A DNA stretch of 64,000 bases from Shewanella litorisediminis (GTDB lineage: Bacteria; Pseudomonadota; Gammaproteobacteria; Enterobacterales; Shewanellaceae), in NCBI RefSeq assembly GCF_016834455.1, contig NZ_CP069213.1, positions 1,054,501 through 1,118,500 of the forward strand, read 5' to 3'. This document shows positions 8,680-18,020 of the stretch, piece by piece; the stretch's first letter is position 1, and every line of letters starts with the position of its first letter. A program made the translations under genes and the position numbers. Under the pieces are notes generated by a model. That model was not told the origin of the DNA and did no database searches. It was given only the letters and a program-made list of their open reading frames with translations.

Positions 8680-9706
8680 AGTGATAAACGGGGTAAAACT
8701 CTGCCGGCGGCAATGAGTTTGTCAGCGCCGCAGCATCACTGTTACCGGGGGTTCTGACCACAATTGCTGGCCCGATATCGCCAAATGCCCCGGCGCCTTG
8801 CAATTGCCTTACGGCCAAATCCACCGCAACCATACCCTGCAACACCACCTTGTCGTCACAGGCCGCGGCGATTTTGCCACGTTGCAAGGCGCGGGCAATG
8901 GCCGGGGAGAAGTAACTGGCGCCCAGCACTATGGGATGGGAAGGTGGCGTCTGGCCAAACTGATTGACCGCCACTTCAATGGCCACTGCGCTGCCCACAA
9001 TGGCGTCGGGACGGCTTGATTCAAGGAGTTGTTGCAGCTGTTCCCGCTGCAGATGACGGTTGTTATCGGCATGGCGAATGGCGCCAATTTTGAGCTTGCT
9101 GCCGCTAAGGCTTTGGCCGATGCCCTGCTCAACAAGGTCTGTGCCGCCCACCGACTCAGGCCCGGCCAGCAGCGCCAGGGTCGCTTCCGATTTGAATTGC
9201 CCTTTAATGGCATTGCCGATAAGGCGGCCCATTTGATGCCAGTTCACCCCGATGTGGGTGCCCACCCTGTCATCATCCAGCTTGTTCACCAGTGCCAGAA
9301 CCGGCTTGCCCAGCTCGCCGGGCAAGTCTTTCAGTAAGTGGGGGGTGACGGCGCCCAGCAGCACGGCATCGAAATCACCCTGTAAACAATGCGCCAGTTG
9401 GGTCAATTGGCGTTTGTTATTGGGATAGCCGCCGGCTTCAAACATCTCGAAGCTGACGCCGAGAGTCTTCGCCTGAGTCATGAGGCCATAGTTAATGCCA
9501 ATCCAGTAGGCATCCTTTAAGTGCGGCACCAGCACACACAGCTTCCAGGGCTTTTGGGCGCGGCCAAGGGGGATCAGGCCAAGAGCCTTGCTTTCCTGGT
9601 CAATGGCGTTGAAGGGCGTGCGCTGCTCAAGCTGCCAGGGGGCGGCCTGAACGCTGGAAATACCCAACGCCATCAACAGCAAAAGGATTATGGGGCTTAT
9701 GTTCAC
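8669..9706 (-). CDS. torT: Periplasmic TMAO-binding protein TorT
   Basis: A periplasmic sugar-binding-like protein (345 residues) that presents TMAO to the TorS sensor domain. It has a cleavable signal peptide (residues 1-22, ending VQA-AP) and the type I periplasmic-binding fold typical of TorT, with the family segment KDAYWIGINYGL near residues 64-75. It is divergent from torS with 55 bp between starts and tail-to-tail with torR, an order resembling E. coli. There is no transporter partner, consistent with a purely sensory role. Confidence 0.93.
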   Translation of the reverse strand: MNISPIILLLLMALGISSVQAAPWQLEQRTPFNAIDQESKALGLIPLGRAQKPWKLCVLVPHLKDAYWIGINYGLMTQAKTLGVSFEMFEAGGYPNNKRQLTQLAHCLQGDFDAVLLGAVTPHLLKDLPGELGKPVLALVNKLDDDRVGTHIGVNWHQMGRLIGNAIKGQFKSEATLALLAGPESVGGTDLVEQGIGQSLSGSKLKIGAIRHADNNRHLQREQLQQLLESSRPDAIVGSAVAIEVAVNQFGQTPPSHPIVLGASYFSPAIARALQRGKIAAACDDKVVLQGMVAVDLAVRQLQGAGAFGDIGPAIVVRTPGNSDAAALTNSLPPAEFYPVYHFNP

Positions 9707-9761
9707 GGCAAGAGTTCCGTAAGATGGTCACAGCCGAAGTGTATCAGCTATAGGTGAGCCT

Positions 9762-12686
9762 GTGACCCCTCCTTCATTGTCCTTCTCCAGTCTGTCCGGA
9801 CGCCTCATTCTGGCCTTTGTGCTGCTCTGCGCCTTGTTGCTGTTGCTGGTGAGTTTGGGCTCTGTAAGCCTGCAATGGGTCAGGCAGGCCGATCACATGC
9901 TTTACGAGCGCTCTTTACCTGCCTCTGATGCGGCACGGGAGCTGGTGCAGTCTGCTGCGGCGCTCACTGAAAACACCCAGCTGCTTGCCAGGGTCAGTGA
10001 GGAAAATCAGCGGGAGCTGATTGGCCGCAAGCTTTCCATCGAAACCGCGAATCTGCTCAGCGCCGCCGAAAAGCTGCGAAGCCTCGGGGTGGATGCTGCT
10101 GGAGTGGAGGCTTCCAATTCTTTGGGACGTGACTCAGCTGAAATAGTTTCGGCCCTTGCTGAGCTTGGCAATCGGGTAGGGCGCAAGCTGTCGCTTTTGA
10201 ATACGCTGAGCGAACAGGCCAGCAGCCTTGCCATTGCCAGCGCCAACGCCCGGGAACTGGTGCAGGCCGAGCTTGCGGTAGTGGACGCTGCCATTCTGGC
10301 AAAACTCAGTCAGGCCTATCCGCAGCAGGCAGGGCAAGCGCGCAGCGCCCGCTTACTGGATGACATCATAGAAACTGATCTCGACATTCAAAGTCAGCTG
10401 CAGCGTGCCTTATCCCTTATTAATCGCATAGCGCTGGTGGCGGAGCTTGCCGATGAAGGCTCTGAGTCGGGCCTGCCCCTTGGCGATATTCTGGGTGAGG
10501 GGGCAACTGATGGCGCGGTGGAAAACGGCCTCTGGCCACTTAAGCGGGTAAGCCAGCTGGTGCGCGACCCGGTGCGCCGCGCCTCTTTGGAGGAAGAATC
10601 CCGCCGCCTGCTGGGCGTGGGTGAGATGCTGAAACTCAGAGCTGATTTTTTAACGGCCAGCCGCGCGTCTAACTCATTGCAACAACTGCTGCAGGATAAG
10701 CTGTTTGGTCTAAGTCAGCGGCTTGACCGGGCGCTGCAAACCCAGGGTGCCAAGGCGCTCGAAGCCCGTAAAGACTATCTGCGTCAGCTCTCCTGGGCGG
10801 GGGTGGGACTTTGGGGCACTGGCTTTGCCATGTTACTGATTATCCTGCTTGTATCTTACCGGGTGATTTACAAGGGCATCGCGGTGCGCCTTGGTGAAGC
10901 CACCGCCGCCATGCATAGCCTGGCGAGGGGCAATACCGACATCAGCCTCGACTCCCATGGCGATGATGAACTCACCGCCATGGCAGAAGCCATCGAGGCC
11001 TTTAAAGCCAAAACTATCCGTAATCAGGAGCTTTCCGACGAGCTCAAACAGAGTGCCCGTGAACTTGCCAGTCACAAGGCGGCGCTGGAAGTCAAAGTGA
11101 TAGAGCGTACCGCCGAGCTTGCCAGTGCGCGTGAAACAGCAGAAAACGCAAACCAGGCCAAGAGCCGATTCCTGGCCACCATGAGCCATGAAATTCGCAC
11201 TCCGCTCAATGGCTTGATGGGTACATTGGAGCTGCTGGACAAGGATAAAAACCTCAGTGAAGCGCAGCATCAGTTGTTGGGGTTGTCGCGCTACAGTGCC
11301 GTGCTGTTGCAAACCCTGCTGTCGGATATTCTTGATTTCTCACGGCTCGAAAAAGGTCAGCTCAAGGCCCAGCCTGCGCCGGTGGATTTGCCACGGCTGC
11401 TGGATGAGGTGATGAGCCTGATGTTGGCCGGCGCCAGTCTTGCCGGGCTCAGGCTCGAGCTGCTGGCGCCTGACGTGCCGCAATATGTGAGTCTCGATGG
11501 CCCAAAACTCAGGCAAGTGCTGCTCAATCTGCTTGGCAATGCCATCAAATTCACCCAGCGCGGCTCTGTGGTGTTGGAGGTCGGCGCACAGGGGGCGAGA
11601 CTTCATTTCAGTGTGACCGATACCGGCGTTGGCATGGATGAGGCGACCCGGCAGCGGCTCTTTATCCCTTATGAAACCGGTGATGTGCAGGGGAGGGCCC
11701 GAGGCACAGGGCTTGGGCTTGCCATCAGCCGCGAACTGGTGTGCCTGATGGATGCTGCTGACGAAGCGTGTGGCACTTGGGACGAGGGCGGTATTCGGGT
11801 GGAAAGCCAGCAAGGCGTTGGCAGTTGCTTCAGTTTCAGTCTGCCAGTGGTTCACTGCAATGCCCCGGCCGAGGCGGCGGTGCAGTCCTTTGTCGCCGCG
11901 CCGCCCAGGCGGGTGCTGCTGGTGGAAGACAATCAGGTCAATGCGCTGGTGGCCCGTGGGTATCTCGCCACCCTTGGCCACGATGCCTCCTGGGCGAGGG
12001 ACTTGGCCGAGGCGCAGCATCTGCTTGCATCAGAGCAATTCGATGCCCTGATGCTGGATATGCAGCTCCCCGACGGTGATGGTCAGAGCCTGTTGCCCTT
12101 GCTGCCCGCCGGTATACTGCTCGCGGCCTTTACCGCTCAGGTGGATTCCGATGCGGTGGCAGGCTATCAGGAGGCAGGCATAGAGACTGTGCTTGCCAAG
12201 CCCCTGAGCCTGGCGGCCCTCGGCCATTGGCTGGGAGATGCCTCGCTGCCCCAAGCGCCACTGATGCAAGCGCCACTGACACAAGCGCCACCCATCAGCA
12301 CGGCACATACCTCGGGGCGTGCTTTTGAGGCATTCAGCTGCGACTTATTGAATACCGAGCAGCTTAAGCTCGATTTGGATATTCTCGGGCGCGAAACCCT
12401 GGATGAGATGGCGCAGCAGTTTCGCTCTTCAAGTGAAGAGCAATTTGCGGCCTTTGAACGGGACGTGACCTTGGATGTGTGCCAAACACGCCTGCACAGC
12501 TTAAAGGGTGCCAGTGCCAGCATGGGATTGGCTGCGCTGGCCACCGCGGCGGCCGAATTGGAAAGGGCGCTGCAGCGCGGTGAGATAACGGAAAGTGAGT
12601 GGCAACAAAAACGCCTGCCAGAGCTCAGGGAGCTGTGGCAGGCGTCGTTGTCGGCGCTGGCGGATTGGTTCAACGCCAATGATTGA
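9762..12686 (+). CDS. torS: Hybrid sensor histidine kinase TorS
   Basis: A tripartite phosphorelay kinase of 974 residues. From the N-terminus it has TM1 (~13-35), a long helical periplasmic sensor, TM2 (~347-369), HAMP, a HisKA domain with His ~476 in [11 protein letters not shown], and a HATPase domain ([26 protein letters not shown]). A receiver follows with Asp ~766 (MLDMQLP), then an Hpt domain with His ~912 (LHSLKGASA). The order is that of E. coli TorS. The receiver-Hpt linker contains a short repeated QAPL segment encoded by near-identical 15-bp units. The start is GTG with AGGTGA four bases ahead. The stop lies inside a tandem repeat that continues downstream. Confidence 0.95.
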   Translation: MTPPSLSFSSLSGRLILAFVLLCALLLLLVSLGSVSLQWVRQADHMLYERSLPASDAARELVQSAAALTENTQLLARVSEENQRELIGRKLSIETANLLSAAEKLRSLGVDAAGVEASNSLGRDSAEIVSALAELGNRVGRKLSLLNTLSEQASSLAIASANARELVQAELAVVDAAILAKLSQAYPQQAGQARSARLLDDIIETDLDIQSQLQRALSLINRIALVAELADEGSESGLPLGDILGEGATDGAVENGLWPLKRVSQLVRDPVRRASLEEESRRLLGVGEMLKLRADFLTASRASNSLQQLLQDKLFGLSQRLDRALQTQGAKALEARKDYLRQLSWAGVGLWGTGFAMLLIILLVSYRVIYKGIAVRLGEATAAMHSLARGNTDISLDSHGDDELTAMAEAIEAFKAKTIRNQELSDELKQSARELASHKAALEVKVIERTAELASARETAENANQAKSRFLATMSHEIRTPLNGLMGTLELLDKDKNLSEAQHQLLGLSRYSAVLLQTLLSDILDFSRLEKGQLKAQPAPVDLPRLLDEVMSLMLAGASLAGLRLELLAPDVPQYVSLDGPKLRQVLLNLLGNAIKFTQRGSVVLEVGAQGARLHFSVTDTGVGMDEATRQRLFIPYETGDVQGRARGTGLGLAISRELVCLMDAADEACGTWDEGGIRVESQQGVGSCFSFSLPVVHCNAPAEAAVQSFVAAPPRRVLLVEDNQVNALVARGYLATLGHDASWARDLAEAQHLLASEQFDALMLDMQLPDGDGQSLLPLLPAGILLAAFTAQVDSDAVAGYQEAGIETVLAKPLSLAALGHWLGDASLPQAPLMQAPLTQAPPISTAHTSGRAFEAFSCDLLNTEQLKLDLDILGRETLDEMAQQFRSSSEEQFAAFERDVTLDVCQTRLHSLKGASASMGLAALATAAAELERALQRGEITESEWQQKRLPELRELWQASLSALADWFNAND

Positions 12687-12726
12687 TTAAGCCCAATGAT
12701 TGAATAAGCCCAATGATTGATTAAGC
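12676..12726. repeat. 17-bp tandem repeat (x3) spanning the torS stop
   Basis: Three copies of CCAATGATTGATTAAGC (12676-12692, 12693-12709 with one change, 12710-12726) are followed by a decayed fourth. The first copy contains the last torS codons and its TGA. Further stops in the torS frame occur at 12705, 12714 and 12732. Confidence 0.9.
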
Positions 12727-12756
12727 CCAATTGATGAGCTGGCTCAATGCTAATGG

Positions 12757-12788
12757 GCTGACTTGGTAAGAGGCTGACTTGGTAAGCG
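12757..12788. repeat. 16-bp tandem duplication downstream of torS
   Basis: GCTGACTTGGTAAGAG at 12757-12772 is repeated at 12773-12788 with one change. It lies in the gap between the convergent torS and torD genes. No clear terminator was seen here. Confidence 0.85.
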
Positions 12789-12826
12789 GGTCAGCCCTCT
12801 TGTCACCTCTCTGCCGCTCCTTTCTG

Positions 12827-13591
12827 TTAGGCCAGTAAAAGCTCAGCATCCAGCCTTGCCCAGGCGAGGGTAAAGTCGCCAAGGGCACTGTAGAGTGGGC
12901 TTACAAGCTTAAGCTTGCCAAGCCTTGCGTTAAACTCAGGCAGCCAGCTTAAAATGGCGCTTTCAAGAAACGCCCGCTGGCTATCAAGGCTTGCTGAGGC
13001 GCACAGGTGCGCCATCAGCGCAAGGATCACCGCCAGGTGATCGCTTGGCTCGCGAAAATCATCCGCAAGCCCAAGGCCCGCCGAGCGCAGATAATCACTC
13101 ATCAGCTGATGCTTTTCGCCGTAGAGGCTGCGCTCGGTTTTATCTTTGGCGGCTTTATCCTGGGTGGCTATCTCATTCCCCGCTGCTTCGCCAGCATCAC
13201 CAAGATACAGGCTCGCGTAAGGCGCGGCGCAGTGCTCGGCATTTTGCAAAAAGGCGCTGCAAAAATCGGCGGCAAGCTCGAAACGGGCGGCCGCCCTGAC
13301 TTGTGGGCCGCCTGCTCTTGCATCATGTTGAGCGGCGGCAATCAAGGCAGCCCGGATTTGTGCGGCCGCCGCCTGAAGCTCGGCTTCCCCGGCAAATGCC
13401 TGCCACAGTTCGGCGGCGGCAAGCTCCTTGATGCGCTCAGCGCTTAACTCTTTGGCAAAGAGTGAGCTTAGAAGCTGCCACACCGAGGCGCGGACGGCAT
13501 TCATGTCGCGAGCGGCCATAACGTCGCCTGTTTCTGCAAAAGAAGTTTCTGCAATCGACGTTTCTGCAATCGGAGAGTGAGACGTTGTCAT
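12827..13591 (-). CDS. torD: TorA-specific chaperone TorD
   Basis: A cytoplasmic chaperone that binds the Tat signal and core of apo-TorA and aids molybdenum cofactor insertion. The 254-residue all-alpha protein has the signature [16 protein letters not shown] in its second half. It is longer than usual because of an N-terminal run of (I/F)AETS repeats and an Ala/Lys/Asp-rich insertion around residues 125-145. The ATG overlaps the torA stop by four bases (ATGA), indicating translational coupling. A second candidate start is Met25 (MAARDMNAV), which would exclude the repeats. Confidence 0.92.
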   Translation of the reverse strand: MTTSHSPIAETSIAETSFAETGDVMAARDMNAVRASVWQLLSSLFAKELSAERIKELAAAELWQAFAGEAELQAAAAQIRAALIAAAQHDARAGGPQVRAAARFELAADFCSAFLQNAEHCAAPYASLYLGDAGEAAGNEIATQDKAAKDKTERSLYGEKHQLMSDYLRSAGLGLADDFREPSDHLAVILALMAHLCASASLDSQRAFLESAILSWLPEFNARLGKLKLVSPLYSALGDFTLAWARLDAELLLA

Positions 13592-16077
13592 GACAGAGTT
13601 ACCTCCACAGGGCCTGTGAATGAGCTGACCTCGGGCACCTTGCCCTCAAACTTCTCAAAGTCCACCAGACAGGTGTAGGCCGCACAGGCCTGTGCCAGTT
13701 TGGAAGTGCCAATGTCCATGGTCAGGGTGTTTGGGTCACCGTAGGAGCACAATGCGCCGATTTCGCTGCCGCCTTCTTTGCTGCCATCCTTGCCCACGGG
13801 GCCATACCAGGCGCCTTCGTGGATACGGATAACGCCTTTGGGGAAGCGTTTGGAAATCACCGCACCGGCGAGCAGCTGCCCGCGGTCGTTGAATACCCGC
13901 ACTATATCGCCGTCTTTTACGCCGCGGGCTTTGGCATCCTCGGGGCTGATGTACACGGGCTCACGGCCCTTGACTGTGTAAGTGGCGCGGTACTCTTCGC
14001 TTTCGCACATCTGTGAGTGCAGGCGCTGATCCGGGTGGCAGGATTGCAGCCACAGCGGGTGCTTGTCGCTGCCGGGGCCACCGTGGCTGCGCTCCTTTTT
14101 CTCCATCCACATGGGGTGGCCGGGGCAGTCATCGTAGTTAAAGGCGGCAATCTTGCGGCTGAAAATTTCAATCAGGCCCGATGGGGTGCCCAGCGGATTG
14201 ATTTCCGGGTCGGCACGGAAATCCGCATGGCGGGTCCACTCTTCACCTTCACCGAAGTGCACATAACCTTCTTTCCAGAAGGTAGCGAAATCCGGCATCG
14301 GGTACTTGGCCTTGTTGGCCTCACGGCACTCGTTGTACAGGTGCTCAATCCACTGCATTTCGTTCATGCCGCGGGTGTATTCCTGCTCGCGGCCAAGGAT
14401 GGCGGCAAAACGGGTGAAGATTTCAAAATCAGACAAACTGTCGAACAGTGGCTCCACCATCTTATGCATCGCCAGAATGCCGCGGTTGGCGTAGCTGCCG
14501 TATACGTCGATATCGTTTCGCTCAAGGGTGGTGCAGGCGGGCAGCACTATATCGCTGAAGCGGGCGGTGGCGGTCCAGTTCACATCGATGGTGACCACGG
14601 CTTCCAGTTTCTGGAAGGCCTGCTTCATGCGGTTTCTGTCCTGGTGGTGGTTCCAGGGGTTGTTGCCGGAGAACACCATCATCTTGATGTCGGGGTAAGT
14701 CACCCGGCTGCCGTTGGCGTCGATGGTTTTGCCGGGCTCGAGAATAGCATCCACCCAGCGTGCCACCGGAATGGTGCTGCTGGCGCCCTTGAAGTCGTTG
14801 CTGTCAAAGAGCGGCTTTTTGCCTTCATCGAGGTTACGGGGGAAGGCGCCGGGAGCCGCCGCCGAGGTGGCGGGCACGCCGATGCTGGAGTAGTGGTGAC
14901 CATAGCTGATGCCGCCGCCGGGCAGGCCAATCTGCCCAATCATGGTGGCCAGCACCGCCGCCATCCAGTAAGGCTGCTCGCCGTGCTGCTGACGCTGGAT
15001 ACACCAGCCCATCATGATTTGGGTGCGGTCTTTCACCATCACCCTGGCGAGGTCTCGAATGGTCGTGGCGCTCACACCGCAGATGGCCTCGGCCCACTCC
15101 GGCGTTTTGGGGGTGTTGTCGGCTTTGCCAAGCAGATAAGGCAAAAAGTCTTCAAAGCCCAGGCTGTAGCTCTTCACAAACTCGGCATCGTACAGCTTTT
15201 GCTGATACAGCTCATAGGCGATGGCGAGCATCATGGCGACGTCGGTCTGGGGGTTGATGTACAGGCGCTCGCAGCCAAGGTAAGCCTGGGTCTTGGTTTC
15301 AACAGGGTCGATGCTGATGACCCTGATTTCCCCCTTGGCCACTTTCGCTTTGAGCTCGGCAAGATACGCATAAGACTCGTGGGTCTCGGCGTTCCAGCCC
15401 ACCTGCAGGTTTTTCACCGGATCGTTTGACCACAAAATCAGGGTCTTGGTGTTTTTAAGGATAAGCGGCCAGGAGGTACCCTGGGCATACACCTCGGTGG
15501 AACCCAGCACATAGGGCAGAATGGTTTGGCCCGCGCCGGTGGAATAGTCGCCCACCTTTTTGACGAAGTTGCCGTGCATACTCACCGCGCGCTGCATATG
15601 GCTGGTGGAGGAGTGCAGCTGGCCTGTTGCACGCCAGCCGGTTTGGCCGGCATGCAGGCCGCTTGGACCATACTTGGTCTGGATTTCGTCCAGCGACGCT
15701 TTAAAGAGCTGAAGCGCTTCATCCCAGGTCACCCGCACAAAGCGGAAGTCGCCCCGCTCGGCGGTATTGCTCTTGTGGCCGTTCTTGTAAAAGTCGAGCC
15801 TGACCATGGGGTAGCGAATACGGGATGGGTTGTACACCAGCCCCTTGATGCCCTTAATCATATCCGTTGGATACTGGTCGAGCTCGAAGGGTTTGACCTC
15901 GGCAATCACGCCATTTTTGCGGCGAATTTTAAAGGCGCCAAAGTGACTGCCGGTGGTGAGCCACTCGTCACGGCCGCGGGGGGCGGCCAGTGCGCTTAAT
16001 GGGCTAAGCAGGCTGGTGCCACCGATGGCCATGCAGGAGGCTGACATCAGGCCTTTCAAAAAATCACGTCTTTTCAT
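13588..16077 (-). CDS. torA: Trimethylamine-N-oxide reductase TorA
   Basis: A periplasmic DMSO-reductase-family molybdoenzyme that reduces TMAO to trimethylamine at the end of anaerobic respiration. The 829-residue protein starts with a Tat signal (RRDFLKG, hydrophobic stretch, cleavage near ALA-AP). The block [10 protein letters not shown] supplies the Mo-ligand serine (Ser179). Molybdopterin-binding segments such as LWSNDP and the C-terminal dinucleotide-binding domain are in place. There is no iron-sulfur motif, as expected for the TorA/DmsA type III class. It lies between torC (14 bp) and torD (4-base overlap) in torECAD. Confidence 0.97.
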   Translation of the reverse strand: MKRRDFLKGLMSASCMAIGGTSLLSPLSALAAPRGRDEWLTTGSHFGAFKIRRKNGVIAEVKPFELDQYPTDMIKGIKGLVYNPSRIRYPMVRLDFYKNGHKSNTAERGDFRFVRVTWDEALQLFKASLDEIQTKYGPSGLHAGQTGWRATGQLHSSTSHMQRAVSMHGNFVKKVGDYSTGAGQTILPYVLGSTEVYAQGTSWPLILKNTKTLILWSNDPVKNLQVGWNAETHESYAYLAELKAKVAKGEIRVISIDPVETKTQAYLGCERLYINPQTDVAMMLAIAYELYQQKLYDAEFVKSYSLGFEDFLPYLLGKADNTPKTPEWAEAICGVSATTIRDLARVMVKDRTQIMMGWCIQRQQHGEQPYWMAAVLATMIGQIGLPGGGISYGHHYSSIGVPATSAAAPGAFPRNLDEGKKPLFDSNDFKGASSTIPVARWVDAILEPGKTIDANGSRVTYPDIKMMVFSGNNPWNHHQDRNRMKQAFQKLEAVVTIDVNWTATARFSDIVLPACTTLERNDIDVYGSYANRGILAMHKMVEPLFDSLSDFEIFTRFAAILGREQEYTRGMNEMQWIEHLYNECREANKAKYPMPDFATFWKEGYVHFGEGEEWTRHADFRADPEINPLGTPSGLIEIFSRKIAAFNYDDCPGHPMWMEKKERSHGGPGSDKHPLWLQSCHPDQRLHSQMCESEEYRATYTVKGREPVYISPEDAKARGVKDGDIVRVFNDRGQLLAGAVISKRFPKGVIRIHEGAWYGPVGKDGSKEGGSEIGALCSYGDPNTLTMDIGTSKLAQACAAYTCLVDFEKFEGKVPEVSSFTGPVEVTLS

Positions 16078-16091
16078 CTGATTGTCTCCCC

Positions 16092-17273
16092 TTAGTGGGC
16101 ATCTTTGTTAAAGGTGGCTGAGTGTTCCTGCAGGTACTTCTGTACCAGCGCCTGGGTGTCCTGATCCATGTTGACGAAGGCCAACATGCCCTGGAACATG
16201 CCCGGCCAGGTGTTGGCATCGAAGTGCGCTTCCTCAGGCTGGGTGTGGCATACGCTGCAGCTGCTGCTGTAGGTGGTTTTGGCGTAGCTCCACAGCGGGG
16301 CAATGTCGCCAAGCAGGTAATCGGCATCGGTCCAGATGTCGGCTTCAATCCGCTCCCACATGAGGCCCGTCATGGGGTCCTGTTTTTCTTCGAAGGTGCG
16401 GATAAGGTCCGGGGTTTTGGCGGCATCCAGCGACAGTTGGGCCGAGAGGATGTTGACCCCGAAGTTGAAGTAAATCACCCGGCCTGCACCCACGCGCTTA
16501 CGCCAGCCTTCGATGGCCACCTTGACGCGCTTGCCGCTCGTTTCCAGTACCTTGACCTTGGTGGCTACGTTCAGGGTGCCGGCTTCTTCGGCGGTGGTGG
16601 CATCGAGATACAAGGGCTTGGTCAGGGCGCTGAAGTAACTTTCGCCCACGCTTGGGGTTACGCCGCTGCCGACTTCGGCAATCAGCTCAGGGGCGCGGGC
16701 GGTGCCCATGTCCGGCAACTTGTGGGCAATGCCCTTGTGGCAATCGATACAGGACTGGTCGATTTCGGCGGCGCGTTTCATCTGCTTTTGCGCCAGTGGT
16801 GACATGGTGTCCCACTTCATCGAGTTGTAATCGTGACAGTTTTTGCAGGCGAGGCTGTTATCGCGATCGAAGCGTTTCCACTCGCGGCTCGCCATCTCGA
16901 GACGCTTTGCCTCAAACTTTTCGTCGGTGTTGACGGTCTGGAACAGCCAGCCCCATACATCATGGGAGGCTTCCATCTTACGGGCGATTTTACGGCTCCA
17001 GTCGTGGGGCACGTGGCAGTCGGGACAGGTGGCACGCACGCCGGAGTGATTTGACCAATGCACAGTCTGTTGCAGCTCCTGATAGGGCTTGCTTTCCATA
17101 CTGTGGCAGCTGATACAAAACTCTTCGGTGTTGGTGGCTTCCAGCGCCGTGTTAAAGCCGCCCCAGAAAATAATGCCCATCACAAAGGCGCTGATGGCAA
17201 TAAAGCCCAGACTCAGGCTGAGTGCGGGCTTACCGAGGGTTTGCCAGAGAGAAGAGAACCATTTCATATGCAA
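16092..17273 (-). CDS. torC: Pentaheme c-type cytochrome TorC
   Basis: A membrane-anchored cytochrome of the NapC/NirT family that passes electrons from the menaquinol pool to TorA. It has 393 residues with one N-terminal helix (~18-38) and five CxxCH heme sites: four in the NapC-like domain (CISCH at 53, CPDCH, CKNCH, CIDCH) and a fifth (CSVCH, ~338) in the C-terminal TorC-specific domain that contacts TorA. Five hemes and this length separate it from tetraheme CymA/NapC. It is the second gene of torECAD, 12 bp after torE. Confidence 0.96.
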   Translation of the reverse strand: MHMKWFSSLWQTLGKPALSLSLGFIAISAFVMGIIFWGGFNTALEATNTEEFCISCHSMESKPYQELQQTVHWSNHSGVRATCPDCHVPHDWSRKIARKMEASHDVWGWLFQTVNTDEKFEAKRLEMASREWKRFDRDNSLACKNCHDYNSMKWDTMSPLAQKQMKRAAEIDQSCIDCHKGIAHKLPDMGTARAPELIAEVGSGVTPSVGESYFSALTKPLYLDATTAEEAGTLNVATKVKVLETSGKRVKVAIEGWRKRVGAGRVIYFNFGVNILSAQLSLDAAKTPDLIRTFEEKQDPMTGLMWERIEADIWTDADYLLGDIAPLWSYAKTTYSSSCSVCHTQPEEAHFDANTWPGMFQGMLAFVNMDQDTQALVQKYLQEHSATFNKDAH

Positions 17274-17285
17274 TATCCTCGAAAA

Positions 17286-17450
17286 TCAGTGGGGTGCAAC
17301 GCCGGTGACGGCCTGGTAAACCCAGAGCGCCAAACCGTAGAGGCTGATAAAGGTGACGGTAAGTGCTGGAAAAAGCAGAAAAACAATAAAGCCTAAGCCC
17401 TTAAGCTCCCGGCTTCTGTTCTCCTTGGGGGATTGAGTGGGGTGTGACAT
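17286..17450 (-). CDS. torE: Small membrane protein TorE (NapE/TorE family)
   Basis: A 54-residue protein beginning MSHPTQSPKENRSREL, followed by one transmembrane helix (~residues 20-46) and the short tail TGVAPH. Length, a charged N-terminus with Lys-Glu-Asn-Arg, the helix and the position just before torC match TorE of Shewanella tor operons and its NapE relatives. Its function is not established; a role in the quinol-side electron path is assumed from context. Its ATG directly abuts one arm of an inverted repeat (17451-17479), and a GGAG element sits eight bases upstream. Confidence 0.85.
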   Translation of the reverse strand: MSHPTQSPKENRSRELKGLGFIVFLLFPALTVTFISLYGLALWVYQAVTGVAPH

Positions 17451-17479
17451 GGACGCATCTCCGTTTTTTTGATGCGTCC
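17451..17479 (-). promoter_or_regulatory. Inverted repeat abutting the torE start codon
   Basis: Perfect 9-bp arms (GGACGCATC and GATGCGTCC) enclose an 11-base loop that holds most of the torE Shine-Dalgarno sequence. If transcribed, the hairpin would place the site at the loop edge and the ATG at the foot of the stem. If transcription starts near 17473, as the -10 suggests, only part is in the RNA and the dyad may instead be a DNA operator. Confidence 0.6.
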
Positions 17480-17556
17480 ACTATAAAAAAAGGTTGTGAA
17501 TGGCCTTGCGGGCGGGCGTGAATGGCTTTTGATAAATTATGTAAAAATATGAACAG
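17480..17556 (-). promoter_or_regulatory. torECAD promoter with TorR box(es)
   Basis: On the torE-sense strand, CTGTTCATAT (17556-17547) matches the E. coli TorR decamer perfectly. Two weaker copies sharing the TTCA core (CCATTCAC, cores at 17522-17519 and 17500-17497) follow at spacings of 31 and 22 bases, so all lie near one face of the helix. A -10 like TATAGT is at 17485-17480 with no good -35, as expected for an activator-dependent promoter. Confidence 0.7.
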
Positions 17557-17561
17557 AAGCG

Positions 17562-17984
17562 TCAGGGGCGGTGGCCAAGGTGGCTGTAGGCCCTGAGCAA
17601 GTCCTTCCAGGTGATGATGCCTACAAGCTTGCCGTCTTCCAGCACCGGCAGCGATCCTATGCCGTACTCGAGCATCAGATAACTGGCGTCATCCAATGAT
17701 TTATGGGGCGCTATGGTCACAGGTTCGCGGGTCATCACCTGATGCACACGCTTGAGCAGCGTTTCCTGATCGCGATTGGTCTCACCGATGGCGCCAATGT
17801 GGGGGCTGATGGCGCGCAGCAGATCCCGCTCCGACAACATGCCGCTGAGGCTGCCATCTTCATCCACTACAGGCAGGTGATGAAAACTCGCCTGATCAAA
17901 GATTTCCTTCACCAGTTGCAGCCTGTCATCCATTTCTACCGTGACCACCCGGGTGATCATGATATCGGCAATCAAGAGTTCCAT
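17562..17984 (-). CDS. Tandem CBS-domain protein
   Basis: A 140-residue cytoplasmic protein made of two CBS domains. The first contains LPVVDEDGSLSGMLSERDLLRA and the second SLPVLEDGKLVGIITWKDLLRA, the canonical CBS endings. Such pairs bind adenosine nucleotides and act as energy sensors; no partner domain is fused. It lies 36 bp downstream of olsF on the same strand, so it may share that transcript. TorE starts after its 3' end behind a separate promoter. Confidence 0.88.
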   Translation of the reverse strand: MELLIADIMITRVVTVEMDDRLQLVKEIFDQASFHHLPVVDEDGSLSGMLSERDLLRAISPHIGAIGETNRDQETLLKRVHQVMTREPVTIAPHKSLDDASYLMLEYGIGSLPVLEDGKLVGIITWKDLLRAYSHLGHRP

Positions 17985-18020
17985 TTTCTGCCCCAGAGAA
18001 ACTGTGTTTCTCTATGTATA

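Noticed and set aside
14017..15429. 470-codon open frame on the plus strand opposite torA
   Set aside because: It is a codon-bias shadow of the certain torA gene: Val/Gly/His-rich, no ribosome-binding site and no recognisable domain.
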